NCBI GenBank assembly: GCA_027575765.1
Contig: JANBPT010000372.1
Location: 1 to 40,232 of the forward strand
Direction: 5' to 3'
From: Tieghemiomyces parasiticus
Lineage: Eukaryota; Kickxellomycota; Dimargaritomycetes; Dimargaritales; Dimargaritaceae
DNA: 40,232 bases
Shown: piece after piece, positions 11,040 to 22,576 of the stretch
Layout: each line of letters opens with the position of its first letter
Numbering within the stretch: the first letter of the stretch is position 1
The notes under the pieces: model-generated
What the model was told of the DNA's origin: nothing
What the model saw: only the letters and a program-made list of their open reading frames with translations
The model's database searches: none
Position numbers and translations under genes: made by a program

Positions 11040-13367
11040 ATGCTGTCCATGTTCCGGAATTCTACCACGGCAACCCGGCCAGCGTCGCGGGTCCTCGCCG
11101 CCAGCTCTCTGCGGCCGGTGACCCGGGCCCCACTTGTGCGGCGCACACTCACTAGTCTCGCCGTTGCGCGGCCAGTGGTGGTAACCCCACGTCTCCCCAG
11201 CCCTGCCTGCCTCTTCGCCCCGGCCTTGGCCCGCTACTACGCCACAGCTGACCTGAGCGAGGCCGACCCGGCCGACCTGGCCCGCCTTAATAAGCTGCGC
11301 AACATTGGTATCTCGGCTCACATCGACTCGGGCAAGACGACCCTGACTGAGCGCGTGCTTTTCTACACGGGCCGGATTAAGGAGATTCACGAAGTGCGCG
11401 GTCGCGACAACGTGGGCGCCAAGATGGACTCAATGGAACTCGAACGCGAGAAAGGCATTACCATCCAGTCGGCCGCCACTTACGCGTCGTGGGCCGGGAA
11501 CAACTTCAACATCATCGACACCCCTGGGCACGTCGACTTTACGATCGAAGTAGAGCGCGCTCTGCGGGTCCTGGACGGTGCCGTTCTGGTCCTGTGCTCA
11601 GTGAGCGGAGTACAGAGCCAGACTATCACCGTGGACCGCCAAATGAAGCGCTACAATGTACCGCGTATTTGCTTCATTAACAAAATGGACCGCGCTGGCG
11701 CCAACCCGTTTCGCGTAGTGGACCAACTGCGCAAGAAACTGCGCCTCAACGCCGCCGCCATTCAGCTCCCCATCGGCGCCGAGGAGAACTTTGAAGGCGT
11801 GATCGATCTGGTTCTCATGAAGGCCTACTACAACGAGGGATACCGGGGCGTGGAAGTGATCACCAAGGAGGTCCCCGCCGAACTCTTGGAGGCCGCCCGC
11901 GAGAAACGCCAGGAGCTTATCGCTACGCTGGCCGAGGTCGACGAGGAGATCGCCGACCTGTTTCTTAACGAGGAGGAGCCCACTGTCGAGCAAATCCGCC
12001 GGGCCATCCGGGCCCGGACTATCGACCGCAGTTTCGTACCTGTCATGATGGGTTCGGCCATTAAGGATAAGTCAGTACAGCCAATGCTGAACGCCGTGTG
12101 CGACTACCTACCCACCCCGCTCGAGGTGGATAACCACGCGCTGGATATTCAGAATAACGAGGCCCGCCTGGACGTGCACCCGTTCGCCCACCTACCCTAC
12201 ATTGGCCTCGCCTTCAAGCTGGAGGAGGGCAAGTACGGTCAGCTCACCTACATCCGTGTCTACCAGGGCCAGATGGTCAAGGGGGACACCCTCTACCACG
12301 TGCGCACGGGTAAGAAAATCAAGGTGTCGCGATTGGTACGGATGCACTCCAACGAGATGGAGGACGTGGACCGGGTAGGCGCGGGCGAAATCTGTGCCCT
12401 GTTTGGTGTGGACTGCGCCTCTGGGGACACCTTCACCCACGGTACCAAACTGTCCATGTCCTCCATGTTCGTTCCAGAACCCGTCATCTCCCTCTCGCTT
12501 ACCCCGAAAAGCAAGGATAGTCCCAACTTTTCCAAGGCCCTCAACCGGTTCCAGCGCGAGGACCCCACCTTCCGCGTCCATGTGGATGCCGAGAGCAAGG
12601 AGACTATCATCTCCGGGATGGGTGAGCTCCACCTGGACATTTACGTTGAGCGTATGCGTCGCGAGTACAAGATTGACTGCGTCACTGGTAAGCCCCGCGT
12701 GGCCTTCCGCGAGACCATCACCCGCAAGGGCACGTTCAACTACACCCACAAGAAGCAGTCCGGCGGTTCGGGTCAGTTTGCCCGCGTCACCGGGTATATT
12801 GAGCCCATGGAGGCCGGCGAGGACGGCGTGTCCACCGAGTTTGTCAACCAGATCATCGGCGCCAACATTCCCTCCGGCTACATCCCGGCCTGCCAAAAGG
12901 GGTTCGAAGACGGTTTGGAGAAGGGTTGGCTCATTGGTCACCGCGTCAACGGCGTTCGGTACGTATTGCAGGACGGGTTGGCGCACTCGGTCGATTCGTC
13001 CGAGATGGCCTTCCGCCTGGCCGCCACTTACTCCTTCCGTGAGGCCTTCAACCGGGCCGGCCCGGTCATCCTGGAGCCCATCATGAAGGTTGAGGTCAGC
13101 GCCCCCGTCGAATTCCAGGGCAATGTCCTCTCCTCTATCAACAAGCGCAAGGGTACTATCGTCGATACCGAAACCCAGGACGACTACTGTAACGTTATTG
13201 CCAACGTGTCCCTCAACAATATGTTCGGCTACTCTACCGAGCTCCGTTCGAATACCCAAGGGAAGGGTGAGTTCACCATGGAGTACGAGCGCCACGCCCC
13301 CGTCATGGCCTCTGTCCAACAGGAGCTGATCGACGACTACGCCAAGACGCGTCTCCAAAAGAAGTAG
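11040..13367 (+). CDS. MEF1: Mitochondrial translation elongation factor G
   Basis: A single intronless frame of 775 residues encodes the GTPase that translocates peptidyl-tRNA and mRNA on the mitochondrial ribosome. Residues 1-70 are rich in Arg, Ala and Ser and lack acidic residues, as expected of a mitochondrial presequence. The mature part begins near [10 protein letters not shown]. The GTPase motifs are intact: AHIDSGKT (93-100), the switch I sequence REKGITIQ (about 137-143), DTPGHVDF (160-167) and NKMD (214-217). Domain II, the EF-G domain III/IV region ([14 protein letters not shown]) and a C-terminal domain with [11 protein letters not shown] follow. The SMMEFF-like start of many mtEF-G proteins is not needed here, because the ATG at 11040 gives the full presequence. 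It is mtEF-G1 by overall similarity rather than the recycling factor mtEF-G2, though I separated the two from memory of motifs. Confidence 0.95.
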   Translation: MLSMFRNSTTATRPASRVLAASSLRPVTRAPLVRRTLTSLAVARPVVVTPRLPSPACLFAPALARYYATADLSEADPADLARLNKLRNIGISAHIDSGKTTLTERVLFYTGRIKEIHEVRGRDNVGAKMDSMELEREKGITIQSAATYASWAGNNFNIIDTPGHVDFTIEVERALRVLDGAVLVLCSVSGVQSQTITVDRQMKRYNVPRICFINKMDRAGANPFRVVDQLRKKLRLNAAAIQLPIGAEENFEGVIDLVLMKAYYNEGYRGVEVITKEVPAELLEAAREKRQELIATLAEVDEEIADLFLNEEEPTVEQIRRAIRARTIDRSFVPVMMGSAIKDKSVQPMLNAVCDYLPTPLEVDNHALDIQNNEARLDVHPFAHLPYIGLAFKLEEGKYGQLTYIRVYQGQMVKGDTLYHVRTGKKIKVSRLVRMHSNEMEDVDRVGAGEICALFGVDCASGDTFTHGTKLSMSSMFVPEPVISLSLTPKSKDSPNFSKALNRFQREDPTFRVHVDAESKETIISGMGELHLDIYVERMRREYKIDCVTGKPRVAFRETITRKGTFNYTHKKQSGGSGQFARVTGYIEPMEAGEDGVSTEFVNQIIGANIPSGYIPACQKGFEDGLEKGWLIGHRVNGVRYVLQDGLAHSVDSSEMAFRLAATYSFREAFNRAGPVILEPIMKVEVSAPVEFQGNVLSSINKRKGTIVDTETQDDYCNVIANVSLNNMFGYSTELRSNTQGKGEFTMEYERHAPVMASVQQELIDDYAKTRLQKK

Positions 13368-14142
13368 GGTGACGGGACCATGCTCACCAGCGAAAATTAT
13401 TGTGCCAAGTAAACTAGACGTGTTGGCGGGTGGTTTTTTTTTCTGTCATTAAAAGGTACATAAAACTGTGGCAGATGTACACAAAGAGTCAAAAGTAAAC
13501 AACCAATGAACGTCCGTGGGATGGTAGTGATAATCTTAAGTGCTAGCGACAGACCGGTGCCCTTATATTGGCATGCCAACTTGGTTGGTCCGAGGCTTTG
13601 CTACCTTCCATGGTCGGCCTCGGTAACGTAGTTGATTTAAGAACAATTTCAATCTTCCGTCCTCTGCGATTCCGTGGTGACCTGCCAGTGCTCTCATCCG
13701 GCCCTTCAGCCGAGGAACAGGGCGACATTCCGACCACCGCGGCAAACTGTATTTAAGGGACTGCATCAAACGTTGAGTGAGCTATGGCTGATGTATTAGA
13801 CGAGTAATTCCGCTGTCCTGCTACAATTCAGTTTTAACCCCCATCGGTCTGTCTATTAGCAGTGGATAGCGGTACGCCCATGGACCAGGTTTCCTTATTA
13901 ACAACGGGCTGGTACGAATCGCTTACTTTGTAGTGTTGGTGTGGGCAAAATAGCACGGTAAATTTAGTTGGGAAGAAAAAAAGTACAGACAGGCAGGGAG
14001 GTGTGTGTAACCCGCACCCGCGCTAAAGTAGGGTAAACGGCCACGTGTGGTTGACTAAAGCCCGGTATGTCCACAAGCGGACGTACTAGGGCGCATTAAT
14101 TGTGCAGGTGGATAGGCCGTCCCCTCTCTCCTTCTTACGGCC
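13368..14142. other. Convergent 3' region of MEF1 and BET3
   Basis: The region contains the 3' flanks of MEF1 (+) and BET3 (-). A T run lies at about 13434-13441. Short frames of 60-68 codons around 13540-13770 exist on both strands over the same bases, which suggests chance rather than coding. Nothing else is supported. Confidence 0.4.
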
Positions 14143-15348
14143 CTACTCGTCCGCGTTGGGCATTTCCTCTTGGAGGAATCGGACGAACTGCAGCCGGATT
14201 TCAGAAGCGTCATCGCCACGCAAAACGTCGCTCACAAAGGTGGCCTCAATCTGCATCTGAACCTGATGATTCGGAGAAGGTAGGCGGTGTGGAAAGGGGA
14301 AATTTGTCAGTGGATTTAGCCGAACTGGTGAGTTGAAAAGAGGATAGTCAGTAATACTCGCCTTGCTTAGCCCTCGGCGAGCCGATTAGAGAGGGTGTAC
14401 AGCTACCTACCATCTCCAGGGCCCCGCGTAACACGCCGCAGAATACGTTGGAGTACCACAGCTTCGACTGGGCGTCGGCGGGTAGTTCTACGAAGTCGTT
14501 GAGCGGGTTCTCGTCTAGGATGAGGGAGCAGGTCCGGTTATCGGATGACCAGTTGGTGATTGTCGGCGTGATATTCAAAAACATTTTGAACCCAATCTAT
14601 AAGGGAAATATTAGGGTGGGTACCCAGGTCGGGCCCATAACAACCGTGACAGGGCATAGTTACGTAAGGTTATTATAGACAGTTCGTTCCTCATACGTTT
14701 CCGAACTGTCCATCGAGCCTAGTAGAAAGGTACTTGGCTGGATATCCTACTCACCTTGGATATGACCTCCATGGTTTCTTTAAAGTCGGTGCAGCGACCC
14801 CAGCCAGACCGGGCCAAGAAGTCTTCGATTAAACGCACCCCGATGCTGTAGCCCCTGTGAGTGGGGACGCATGTGAGAGTGTCGTGGTCAAATGAATGGG
14901 CGGTACAAGAGGTTAACGGGTCAGTAATTCCCACCTTGGATTGTTGGGTACCAAGAATAGGTCGCTCTCAGGTCAAATGGAGAAGGGGAGGAGTATTGTT
15001 GATTACATTTTTTCGAGTTGCGTGTTGACCTGGTCGTAGTCTTCATAGTCCTTGACCAACTGGACTACCAGGGACCCGTAGGTGAAGATGAACAGCTCGG
15101 CATTCTGAGAGGAGCGGTTGGGATACGAGAGAGAGAGAGAGAGTCTAGTTTGAACCGCAGACGAAGGAGGTATAGACCGCGAGCGGAGAGAGATACGAGC
15201 CTTGGCGGGCTGTCCCTAGCCAGACCAGTACGACATGGTGCCTATGACCGGTCGACCTCTAGCTCAAGGCGCTGTGCAGATGACTTACAATGGTCTCCAC
15301 GCGATTCTTCCAAATGTCTTCGCCGAGGGCCTTGTACTGTCGGGCCAT
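14143..15348 (-). CDS. BET3: TRAPP complex subunit Bet3/TRAPPC3, five exons
   Basis: Splicing on the minus strand gives an intact 187-residue protein; human TRAPPC3 is 180 and yeast Bet3 193. Exons are 15348-15289, 15104-15007, 14854-14755, 14596-14411 and 14262-14143. Introns are 148-184 bp with GT/AG ends, and all phases match. Bet3 is a core subunit of the TRAPP tethering complex, which activates the Ypt1/Rab1 GTPase in ER-Golgi traffic. Diagnostic stretches include DIWKNRVETI, AELFIFTYGSLV, GYSIGVRLIEDFLARS, TPTITNWSS, LILDENPLNDFVELP, WYSNVFCGVLRGALEM and VQMQIEATFVSDVLRGDD. Cys74 (SGWGRC) corresponds to the cysteine that is acylated in the hydrophobic channel of human and yeast Bet3. 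No single open frame is longer than about 80 codons, so simple ORF searches miss this gene. TYR1 is divergent, 709 bp away. Confidence 0.93.
15127..15143. repeat. (GA)n microsatellite in BET3 intron 1
   Basis: The plus strand carries a 17-base alternating GA run. On the BET3 strand it reads (TC)n and lies 23 bases upstream of the intron 1 acceptor, so it forms part of the polypyrimidine tract. Confidence 0.85.
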
Positions 15349-16057
15349 GATGAGACGGAACGTGTGACGTTGGGAGCAGGGTCAGGGTGTCGGGGTCCAG
15401 GTAGACGACGAATTGGCGAGTATGGCGAACCAAGCGGCGAGTGAAATGCGTAGGCAGAGGGATGAGCGGCGGACCGGGGGGTTGGCCAGAGCCAATTACT
15501 GCTGGAATTGGTGGCAGATGCGATGCGGTGGTTAGGGGAGCCTGGCTGGCGAACCTGGTCAAGACAGATCCCGTGACCTCGGCGTGCTCCAAAAGCAGTC
15601 CACGAGCTGATTACGGAGCTTGGCTCTGATTCTCGGTGGTTGTCAGTGTGGTGGGGTCGACCGATTGACTCATCACATCTCCGGGCCAACGCTAGGGGTC
15701 AGGCTATGAAGACCTGCAGCATGCACGCGCCAACAGGAGGAATGAGGATGTATCGTGACGGTGTAGGCGAGGCAAGGCTTGCCCCTGTCATATCCTATGA
15801 CGGACTGGTGTCCAGTTACTTCTCCACCGAGCCTGGCAGCCAATCGATATAGAGGCCATCCTCGCCCGTCCTTGGTGGCTTGCTCCAGTCCTCTTTTCGC
15901 CCTTCACTCCGCCCTGACCTGAGCCTCTTTGAATATACCAACCACCCGGTTTGCTTTTCTTCGTTTCGCTTAGTCCTCCACTCCAAGCGCTCCGCACTTA
16001 TCTACTTACTCGCCATTAAACCTATCGCCTACATACGCCCCCGCACGCTCTATCAAC
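15349..16057. other. Divergent promoter region between BET3 and TYR1
   Basis: Both genes start outward from this 709-bp region, which must hold both promoters. The last 200 bases before TYR1 are strongly pyrimidine-rich, which fits the leader pattern seen at ARPC3 and MEF1. Open frames here overlap on both strands and show no domains. Confidence 0.45.
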
Positions 16058-19000
16058 ATGGCTCATTCAGCAGCCGAGAAACAAACGTTCCAAATCGGGA
16101 TTATCGGCGCGGGCGAAATGGGGCTACTCTACGCCCGGCATTTCGTCAAGGCCGGCTGGACTAAGTAAGTCTCGTCAGCTTTCTTCGTTTTCCCGGGGTT
16201 TACACTGGCTTCGGGTCAACAGCGCGCGGCGAACGGCACGGAAGACCCCCCTTTGAAAGCATATGCTCCACTCGGCTACAGCCCAAATACTAGACTCACT
16301 TGCGGTGCAGACCGGATATGACTAACATGGCTCCTACGATCCACCCCGATGTCTCACGCTGTCTCACCTGCTCCGACTAGTGTCAATGTCTGTGACCTTC
16401 CCACTAAATACCTTGACCTGAAGGCCAAATTGAGCGGTAGGTGCCTCTGAACGGACGACTTGTGCTCGACCTTCCCTCTCTTTGTCACAGCCTAGTACGC
16501 ACTAAGGCTCTATGTCATTAGCCCGGGCACTGCCACTAGGCCGGCTTACTAACGTTGCCCTGCCCGTTTTTCTTCCTATAACTTAATCTAGGCGAAGGCA
16601 TTACGGTCCTACCGGATGGCTACGCCGTCTCGCGTATTAGCGACTACGTAATCTACTCGGTAGAGGCGGCAAACCTGGACTCTGTCGTGGCCCAGTATGG
16701 CCGTGGTAAGTGATCGCATTGCGCTTAATGATTGTCAGCAGGGCTAGTTGCAATGTCAGGCGGACTTTCTGGCCGGAATGCCTAACCCACAATGTTTCTG
16801 TGACACGCTTATTTCATTGTTATCCAGCCACCAAATTCGGCGCCATTGTGGGCGGCCAGGTAAGTGCCACTGTGTGTCCACCAAGTTTATGGCGTGTCAA
16901 AAAATGCACGTACGGACCAAGCGTATTTTATCTACGTGTACTCACCACTGCCAAGCCACTCTTTGCCCGCCGTTTACCCCGCAGACGTCGGTCAAGACGC
17001 CCGAAATCGCTGCGTTCGAAAAACATTTGCCCAGCGACGTTCAAATTGTCACGATGCACTCCCTTCACGGGCCCAACATTAGCACGGCCGGACAGCCACT
17101 GGTAAGTAAGGGGGCCCCGTGGGCGGTCATCCGCGAGCTTGGCTGCACCCTGCGTTTCCAACCGACACGCCGCATCGGGATACAGGCGGGATGCTTTTCA
17201 ATTTAACTGGAATTGCGTTTTTTATGTACATCGCGCCCTTCTTTTCCCTCCATCCAGGTGGTCATTCGCCATCGTAGTACTGATGAAAAGTTCCAGCAGG
17301 CCTTGGAAGTGCTCGAGTCGCTCCAGTCCCGCGTAGTACATCTCTCATTTGAGGAGCATGACAAGTAAGTTCACCAGAAGGGGACAGAAGTAGCCAGCCA
17401 ACTGGCAAGTGAGGTACCATTGCCGACCGCGAGGGCTTCATTTTCGCATTTTCCCACACTATTGGCTCATTCCAACCCTGACACTGGCCACATATCTCCG
17501 ATTTCCCCCACCACATCGATCAGAATCACAGCCGACACGCAGGCTGTCACCCACCTTGCGTTCTTGAGGTAAAGTCTCGTCCTGTTAAAGCGCACTATTA
17601 CATACACCGGATCCACCTTGTACCCGAGACTTGGTTATATAACCTCGTTTCTATCCTCCCTCGCACTTCATTGCACCACTTTAACCACCAGTATGGGAAC
17701 GGCCTGGATGAGTCAGGGCACCTACCCGGTAAGTGACGGCAGGCTAAACAAGCGAAAGAGGCCGTCTTTGACTCCATTCTGTACGCTCAATCTGAACGCC
17801 ATACGACTAACTCTCGACATTCAATACAACATCCTTGGTATCTTTGCAGTGGGAGAACAGCACCTACATCGGCGGCCTAGAAAACGTCAAGATAAACATT
17901 GCCCTCCGCATCTACGCCAACAAGTGGCACGTCTACGCCGGTAAGTCACGCTGCATCATGCCGGGTTTACACTGACCGGTCGCCACTCCAACTGCATCTT
18001 CACTTCGACCTTGGGGAGAGATTGTCAATTCTGACTGACACCTGTCGACCGAGTCTCCAATGTGGTACCCCCCACTTACTTCGTGAATTTCAATACCAGG
18101 CCTCGCCATCCTTAACCCGTTTGCACAGGCCCAGGTACGGCAGTATGTGCAGTCAGTCGGGGAGCTCTATAGGCTCATGATTCTTGGCAAGAAGGACGAC
18201 TTCCGGAAGCGAATCCTAGAGGTAAGCAGCGTCGACCTCTTTCCATATGATCCTTAGGCAGCTTTCCTTAGGAAGGATGAATATCCGGGCCGTCTCCCCT
18301 CGACTAATTCCACCGCCACGCAACTCTTACTCCCCCCTATGGCTCGAGTAGGCCGGCGCCTTCGTGTTCGGTGGATCCAGTGCCTCCCGGAAGCCCATTC
18401 TACTCGACGACCGAATCATGGAGCGGTTTTCCCTCGGCGCTATCCCCAAGCAACAGCGCAAACCCAACTCCCACCTGTCACTGTTGGCTATGGTAAGTGG
18501 TAGAGTAGTCCAGCGTGCGGTCCTAGTAGGCCGGCCTCGTATCTAAATATCCTCGGGTAGAAGCACACAACGATCGCACCCTGACACCTTCTCCCCCCCC
18601 CCAATCTTAACATGCTTCCTTCCCAGGTCGACTGCTGGCACAAGATGGACATCAATCCGTTTGATCACTTGATCTGTCAGACACCACCCTTCCGTTTGTG
18701 GCTGGGCATCACCGAGTTTTGTTTTCGCAACACGGAGATCCTGGAGGAGTCCATCGAGGCGGCCACGAGCGACCAGGAGGTACACGCCGAGGACCTTCCG
18801 GTAAGTTGCATGGGTAGCAGCGTTGAAGATGGCTTAGCCACACCACTACGCAAACCTGGCACTCCTTTTCCACCGTGGTTGCAGTTAATGAGACGTTATC
18901 ACGCTGACCATTCGCCCCCCTCCCCCTACATTCTGATCAACGCTGAACATCGCCCCCCCCCTTAATTTTAACAGTTTTATTCCGTGGCTAACGGCTGGGC

Positions 19001-19154
19001 CCAGTGTATCCTACACGGCACCTTTGAGGGTTACCGCTTGCGGTTTGAGGAGACCGCCAAGTTCTTCGAGCCCCGCCTAGACGATGCTAAGGTCAATAGC
19101 TCGGCCATGATCAAGCTGATCACGCGTCACCTGAGGTCCGAGGCGGAGCCCTAG
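16058..19154 (+). CDS. TYR1: Prephenate dehydrogenase, thirteen exons
   Basis: Exons are 16058-16164, 16381-16436, 16592-16705, 16828-16859, 16985-17101, 17258-17364, 17524-17568, 17692-17728, 17850-17940, 18100-18221, 18352-18492, 18627-18800 and 18975-19154. They total 1323 bases, giving 440 residues; yeast Tyr1 is 452. All twelve introns (121-216 bp) are GT/AG with matching phases. The enzyme oxidises and decarboxylates prephenate to 4-hydroxyphenylpyruvate with an NAD(P) cofactor, in cytosolic tyrosine synthesis. The nucleotide-binding Gly-x-Gly-x-x-Gly motif (IGIIGAGEMGLLYARHF) lies at about residues 11-28. VTMHSLHGPNI carries the His region conserved in the family, and the helical C-terminal part includes TAWMSQGTYP and YIGGLENVKINIALRIY. 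The protein is complete, with no separate ACT or chorismate mutase domain seen. The WD40 gene is convergent, ending 235 bp away. Confidence 0.93.
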
Positions 19155-19389
19155 CCTAACTTATGTCACGTATGGATCCATTTGCCAGTCTATATATGAA
19201 TCTTCCATCACAGCCATACTTGACTCATTATATCCTTATTATCAGTAATAGCAATGTAATCAACCGACTTGACCTTTACGGTGGGCAAAATTTGGTGATA
19301 AGATGAGTGCAAAGTTGAGTGTATTGTTGAAATAGGTCGGTGAGATATGCAGGGGTAAAAAAAAAGATCAAGCGTGCCCGTCCCCTGAC
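19155..19389. other. Convergent 3' spacer of TYR1 and the WD40 gene
   Basis: Both genes end in this 235-bp AT-rich spacer. It includes an A run at 19357-19365 and no open frame with support. Confidence 0.5.
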
Positions 19390-21171
19390 CTACCCGTCTA
19401 CCGTAGACCACAACCGGATAGTGGAGTCAGAGGAGCAAGTACAGAGGGACGGCTGATGCGGGTGAAAATCAACGGCATAGACTCGCTCGGTGTGGCCCTC
19501 GAGGCGCTGGACACCCGTGGCGCGGGTGACCGGGTCGACGGTGTACACGTAAGCGAACGGTTCGGCGCTGCCGGTGGCCACGAGGAGCATGGCGTCTGAG
19601 CCCGGAAGATGGGCTGGCTCGTCGAGCGGCGTAACTGTGGGGGTATCGTATGCCAGGTCGGTGTTGAGTAGCAGATCCTGCGCCACCCGGGGCTTAGTTT
19701 GTAACGAGGCCGCATTGCCGATGGGCCAGTGGCGGTTGCGGTAGCCCTGGACCCGTTGAAGTAGGCGCGGGGCGTCGCCCTCAGGGAACCGCGGAGACGA
19801 TGTAGCAGTCGTAGCAGTTTCCGAGGTGTCAGTTGGGGAACGACGATCTGAGGCTGGCGAACAGCGGTAGATACGCAGCACATCGTCGTAGGCATTGACG
19901 GCTAGGTAGGTCTCGTCCGTGGCCTCGGTGGGGCGAGTACGGGCTAGGGACGAGAGGGCCGTGCCGCCCGGGGCCACCTCACTCTCGTAAGTACAGGCTG
20001 TAGGGGTCCATCGGAGGTCCCACAGGCGCAGCCGGCCCTGTGAATCACCCGTCCACACGCGAGGGGCCGTCGCCCCGGCGGAGGAAGGGTCGACGTCCAA
20101 ACAGTTCACCATACCAGGATGCGATAGCCAGCAGACGGGAGCGCGCTGTCGGCTATCGGCCACGACTAGCTGGTTGTGGGAGGTGCCCGCAAACCACAAA
20201 TGCTGGCCACCATCGCGCGACAGACCAGGCGCCACGCACAGCACACAGCCCTCGTCGGTGACGGTGTGAACAGTCTGACCAGTAGCGATGTCGATTACGC
20301 GGGCGGACTGGTCGTAGGATCCGGTAAACAGGCGGCAGTCGTCCTGGGACCAGGCCACGCAAGCCACCGTCTGGCTGTGCTGAGCCAACACTGCCCCCGT
20401 GCCGGGCTCATATCCACTCCTTTCTTCCTCCCTTGCTAGATCCCATAGCCGCACCGTACCGTCGAACCCGCCTGAGGCCAGTCGCTGACCGTCGCCAGCG
20501 TACCGTACGGTAAAGACCGCCCCGGTGTGGCCTTTCAATTCGACCTGGCTGGTGAAGGGTCGGTTACTCCACGGAGGCTGTTTGGAAGACCAGTCGGTCG
20601 CGGGTTTACCGCTGGGGGCTTGTACGGTGTCACTGGGTGGCGGCTCTGCCGTGGATGACCCGCTAGGAGATGGTACGGTTCCGATGCTGACTGGGGCGGC
20701 GCCTTTCATGGAGGCGTCGCGGGTAGGCCGCGTTGCCAACCCCATCATCTCGCCCGTAGGTTCCATCGCCGAAGCGGCCACGGGGCGATGGGCTTCGCGT
20801 GCCACCTCATGCCCGGTCGCCAGGGCCCCAGAAGTACCGGATTTGGAGGACGTGGAAGACACGATGGCCGATGGCGACCCGGCCCTGGTGCCCGGCCCGG
20901 CCTGATCTGGCTTGGTAGCGCCGCCCTTACCAGACTGACCCTCGGACGGGTCGAACCTAAGCGGGTACGGTGACGGCGGGCGGTCGGCTGACTGCCGGGC
21001 GGACTTGGAATAGCGGGCGCTCAGCTCATAGATGGACTTCTTGAGGAGATGGTTCTCCTCCTCTAGGGTTTCAATTTTCTGCTTGAGGGACTTGACCTCC
21101 TTGAGCAGCCGGTTGACCTGGTCCTTGTCGTTACCAAACGGTGCCGCAAAGCTGGACTCGCGGTTGTCCAT
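19390..21171 (-). CDS. Coiled-coil plus WD40-repeat protein
   Basis: A single frame of 593 residues has three parts. Residues 16-52 form a heptad-rich coiled coil (QVNRLLKEVKSLKQKIETLE onward), likely for dimerisation or partner binding. Residues 55-205 are rich in Ser, Thr, Pro and Gly and probably disordered. From 209 to the end there is a WD40 beta-propeller. Clear blades include LKGHTGAVFTVRYAGDG with LASGGFDGTVRLWD, HSQTVACVAWSQDDCRLF with GSYDQSARVID, and VWTGDSQGRLRLWDLRW. The last blade is LEGHTERVYAVDFHPHQPSL followed by CSSDSTIRLWS. The middle blades are divergent, with low-complexity inserts. I cannot assign it to a named family, so it is a scaffold protein of unknown partner. A GT-like donor (GTAGGT) overlaps the stop codon, so a short C-terminal exon cannot be excluded, though the propeller seems complete. 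Confidence 0.85.
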   Translation of the reverse strand: MDNRESSFAAPFGNDKDQVNRLLKEVKSLKQKIETLEEENHLLKKSIYELSARYSKSARQSADRPPSPYPLRFDPSEGQSGKGGATKPDQAGPGTRAGSPSAIVSSTSSKSGTSGALATGHEVAREAHRPVAASAMEPTGEMMGLATRPTRDASMKGAAPVSIGTVPSPSGSSTAEPPPSDTVQAPSGKPATDWSSKQPPWSNRPFTSQVELKGHTGAVFTVRYAGDGQRLASGGFDGTVRLWDLAREEERSGYEPGTGAVLAQHSQTVACVAWSQDDCRLFTGSYDQSARVIDIATGQTVHTVTDEGCVLCVAPGLSRDGGQHLWFAGTSHNQLVVADSRQRAPVCWLSHPGMVNCLDVDPSSAGATAPRVWTGDSQGRLRLWDLRWTPTACTYESEVAPGGTALSSLARTRPTEATDETYLAVNAYDDVLRIYRCSPASDRRSPTDTSETATTATSSPRFPEGDAPRLLQRVQGYRNRHWPIGNAASLQTKPRVAQDLLLNTDLAYDTPTVTPLDEPAHLPGSDAMLLVATGSAEPFAYVYTVDPVTRATGVQRLEGHTERVYAVDFHPHQPSLCTCSSDSTIRLWSTVDG

Positions 21172-21832
21172 CGTGGTAGGGTAAGTCTGCAGTAACAGGT
21201 ACTCTGGTGACAGCAGGAAACGTAGTGTCGGGTCAATGCCTGTTGGCCAATTCGGGTATCGATCACACGGACGGGAGGAATGGCAAGTCCCTGTACAATG
21301 GATGTCGGAGGGGTAGGTGGTGTGAATGCGGCGGAAGTATCGAGCGCAAGAGATACTGTGGTATTAGTGAGTGACAAGCAGAAGAAGGACGGAGATCACT
21401 CGGTGACGTCTGGTCCGAACCCAGGTGGCAGGACCGGTACCCCGATGAAGTCGGCGGGATGTGCGGACTCGAGGCGATGACTGCTTTAGAATAACTGGTG
21501 AGGGTCGGTACCCAGCCTTAGCGCCAGAAACTGTCGTGGACAAAACCCCCTGGAAGCAGGTAATACTAGCCAGAATCCACTCCGTTGTCAGTCGGCGGTT
21601 TCACAGCACGCCGTCCACCCCTCAGTGTGCAGGCTGAAGCGGGCGGGGACCACCGCTGTAGATTCCTAGACGCCACGACGCATCATCCTGCCCATGACAC
21701 CACCCATTTGAGAGGCCTTGGCATCCCCTTCTACAGCTTACCTCATCCACTTGCCTGACATTCCTGTAAACCTTACGTCCCTTCCCCTTACGCTTTAATT
21801 GTTTAGCCAGTCCACTCTAAGCCAGCTTCACC
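21172..21832. other. Divergent promoter region between the WD40 gene and ARPC3
   Basis: This 661-bp region separates two outward-facing starts. The 130 bases before the ARPC3 ATG are rich in C and T. A 66-codon plus-strand frame (21280-21480) has no recognisable feature and is probably chance. Confidence 0.45.
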
Positions 21833-22576
21833 ATGCCCGTCTACCACTCTGCCTTCAACTCGACCGACAACTACCGCGTCATCGGCGGCATTCCGCTGCT
21901 GCCGCTCAAGACCAAGGTCAAGGGCCCTGCCCCGCTCAGTAAGTGTACCCGCCTGGCCGTTTGAGGACCGTTCTGCCGAGTTATCCGCGGCATGCGCTTC
22001 CGGCCCCACGTAGTGGTACTCATCGCCACCAGGCCCCACGGTGGCACAGCCTTGCCCACTCTGCCCGGCATATTCGGCTCTCGCTGCACACCGTATCCGG
22101 GAGACTATTACTCACCCAATTCCCTCTGCCCTATAATTCGTCCTCTTACCATACCAGTGGGCTCCTCGACCGAGGATGACGCCATCGACGAGGCGCTCGA
22201 CCTCTTCCGGGCCAACAGCTTCTTCCGCAACTTTGAGATCAAGGGTGCGGGTGACCGCTTACTCATCTACCTCATCCTCTTCATTTCAGAATGTCTATCC
22301 AAGCTAAACCGTCACACTTCCCAGGCCGAGGCCTCCAAGTCGCTGTATACCCTGGCTGTCTCCAATTTCCTAATTCCTGGCGACAGCTCGTTCCCGCTGC
22401 ACTCATTGTACCCGGCCCCGGACAGCAAGGTCGACGCTGACCTGCTCAAGCAGTACCTCACTCAGATCCGTACCGAAATGGCTGCCCGTATGGTCGAACG
22501 GGTCTTCGTCGATGGTACTCCTAGCAAGTGGTGGCTTTGCTTCCAGAAGCGCAAGTTCATGGGCAAATCGTTTTAG
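21833..22576 (+). CDS. ARPC3: Arp2/3 complex subunit 3 (p21/Arc18), two exons
   Basis: Exons 21833-21938 and 22158-22576 join across a 219-bp GT/AG intron to give 174 residues; the human protein is 178. This is a structural subunit of the seven-protein Arp2/3 complex that nucleates branched actin filaments, for example at endocytic patches. Family hallmarks are MPVYHSAFN at the start, IGGIPLLPLKTKVKGPAP, the DEALDLFRANSFFRNFEIKG block, LIYLILFISECLSKL, FLIPGDSSFPLHSLYP, and the C-terminal WWLCFQKRKFMGKSF. The second exon has no further introns, although several chance GT sites occur. The first exon alone holds the conserved N-terminus, and its frame continues only through splicing: the codon split is A|TG. 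Confidence 0.94.

Noticed and set aside
12192..13358. A 388-codon open frame on the minus strand opposite MEF1
   Set aside because: It is the antisense shadow of a strongly codon-biased gene. It has no domain, and the plus-strand EF-G is certain.
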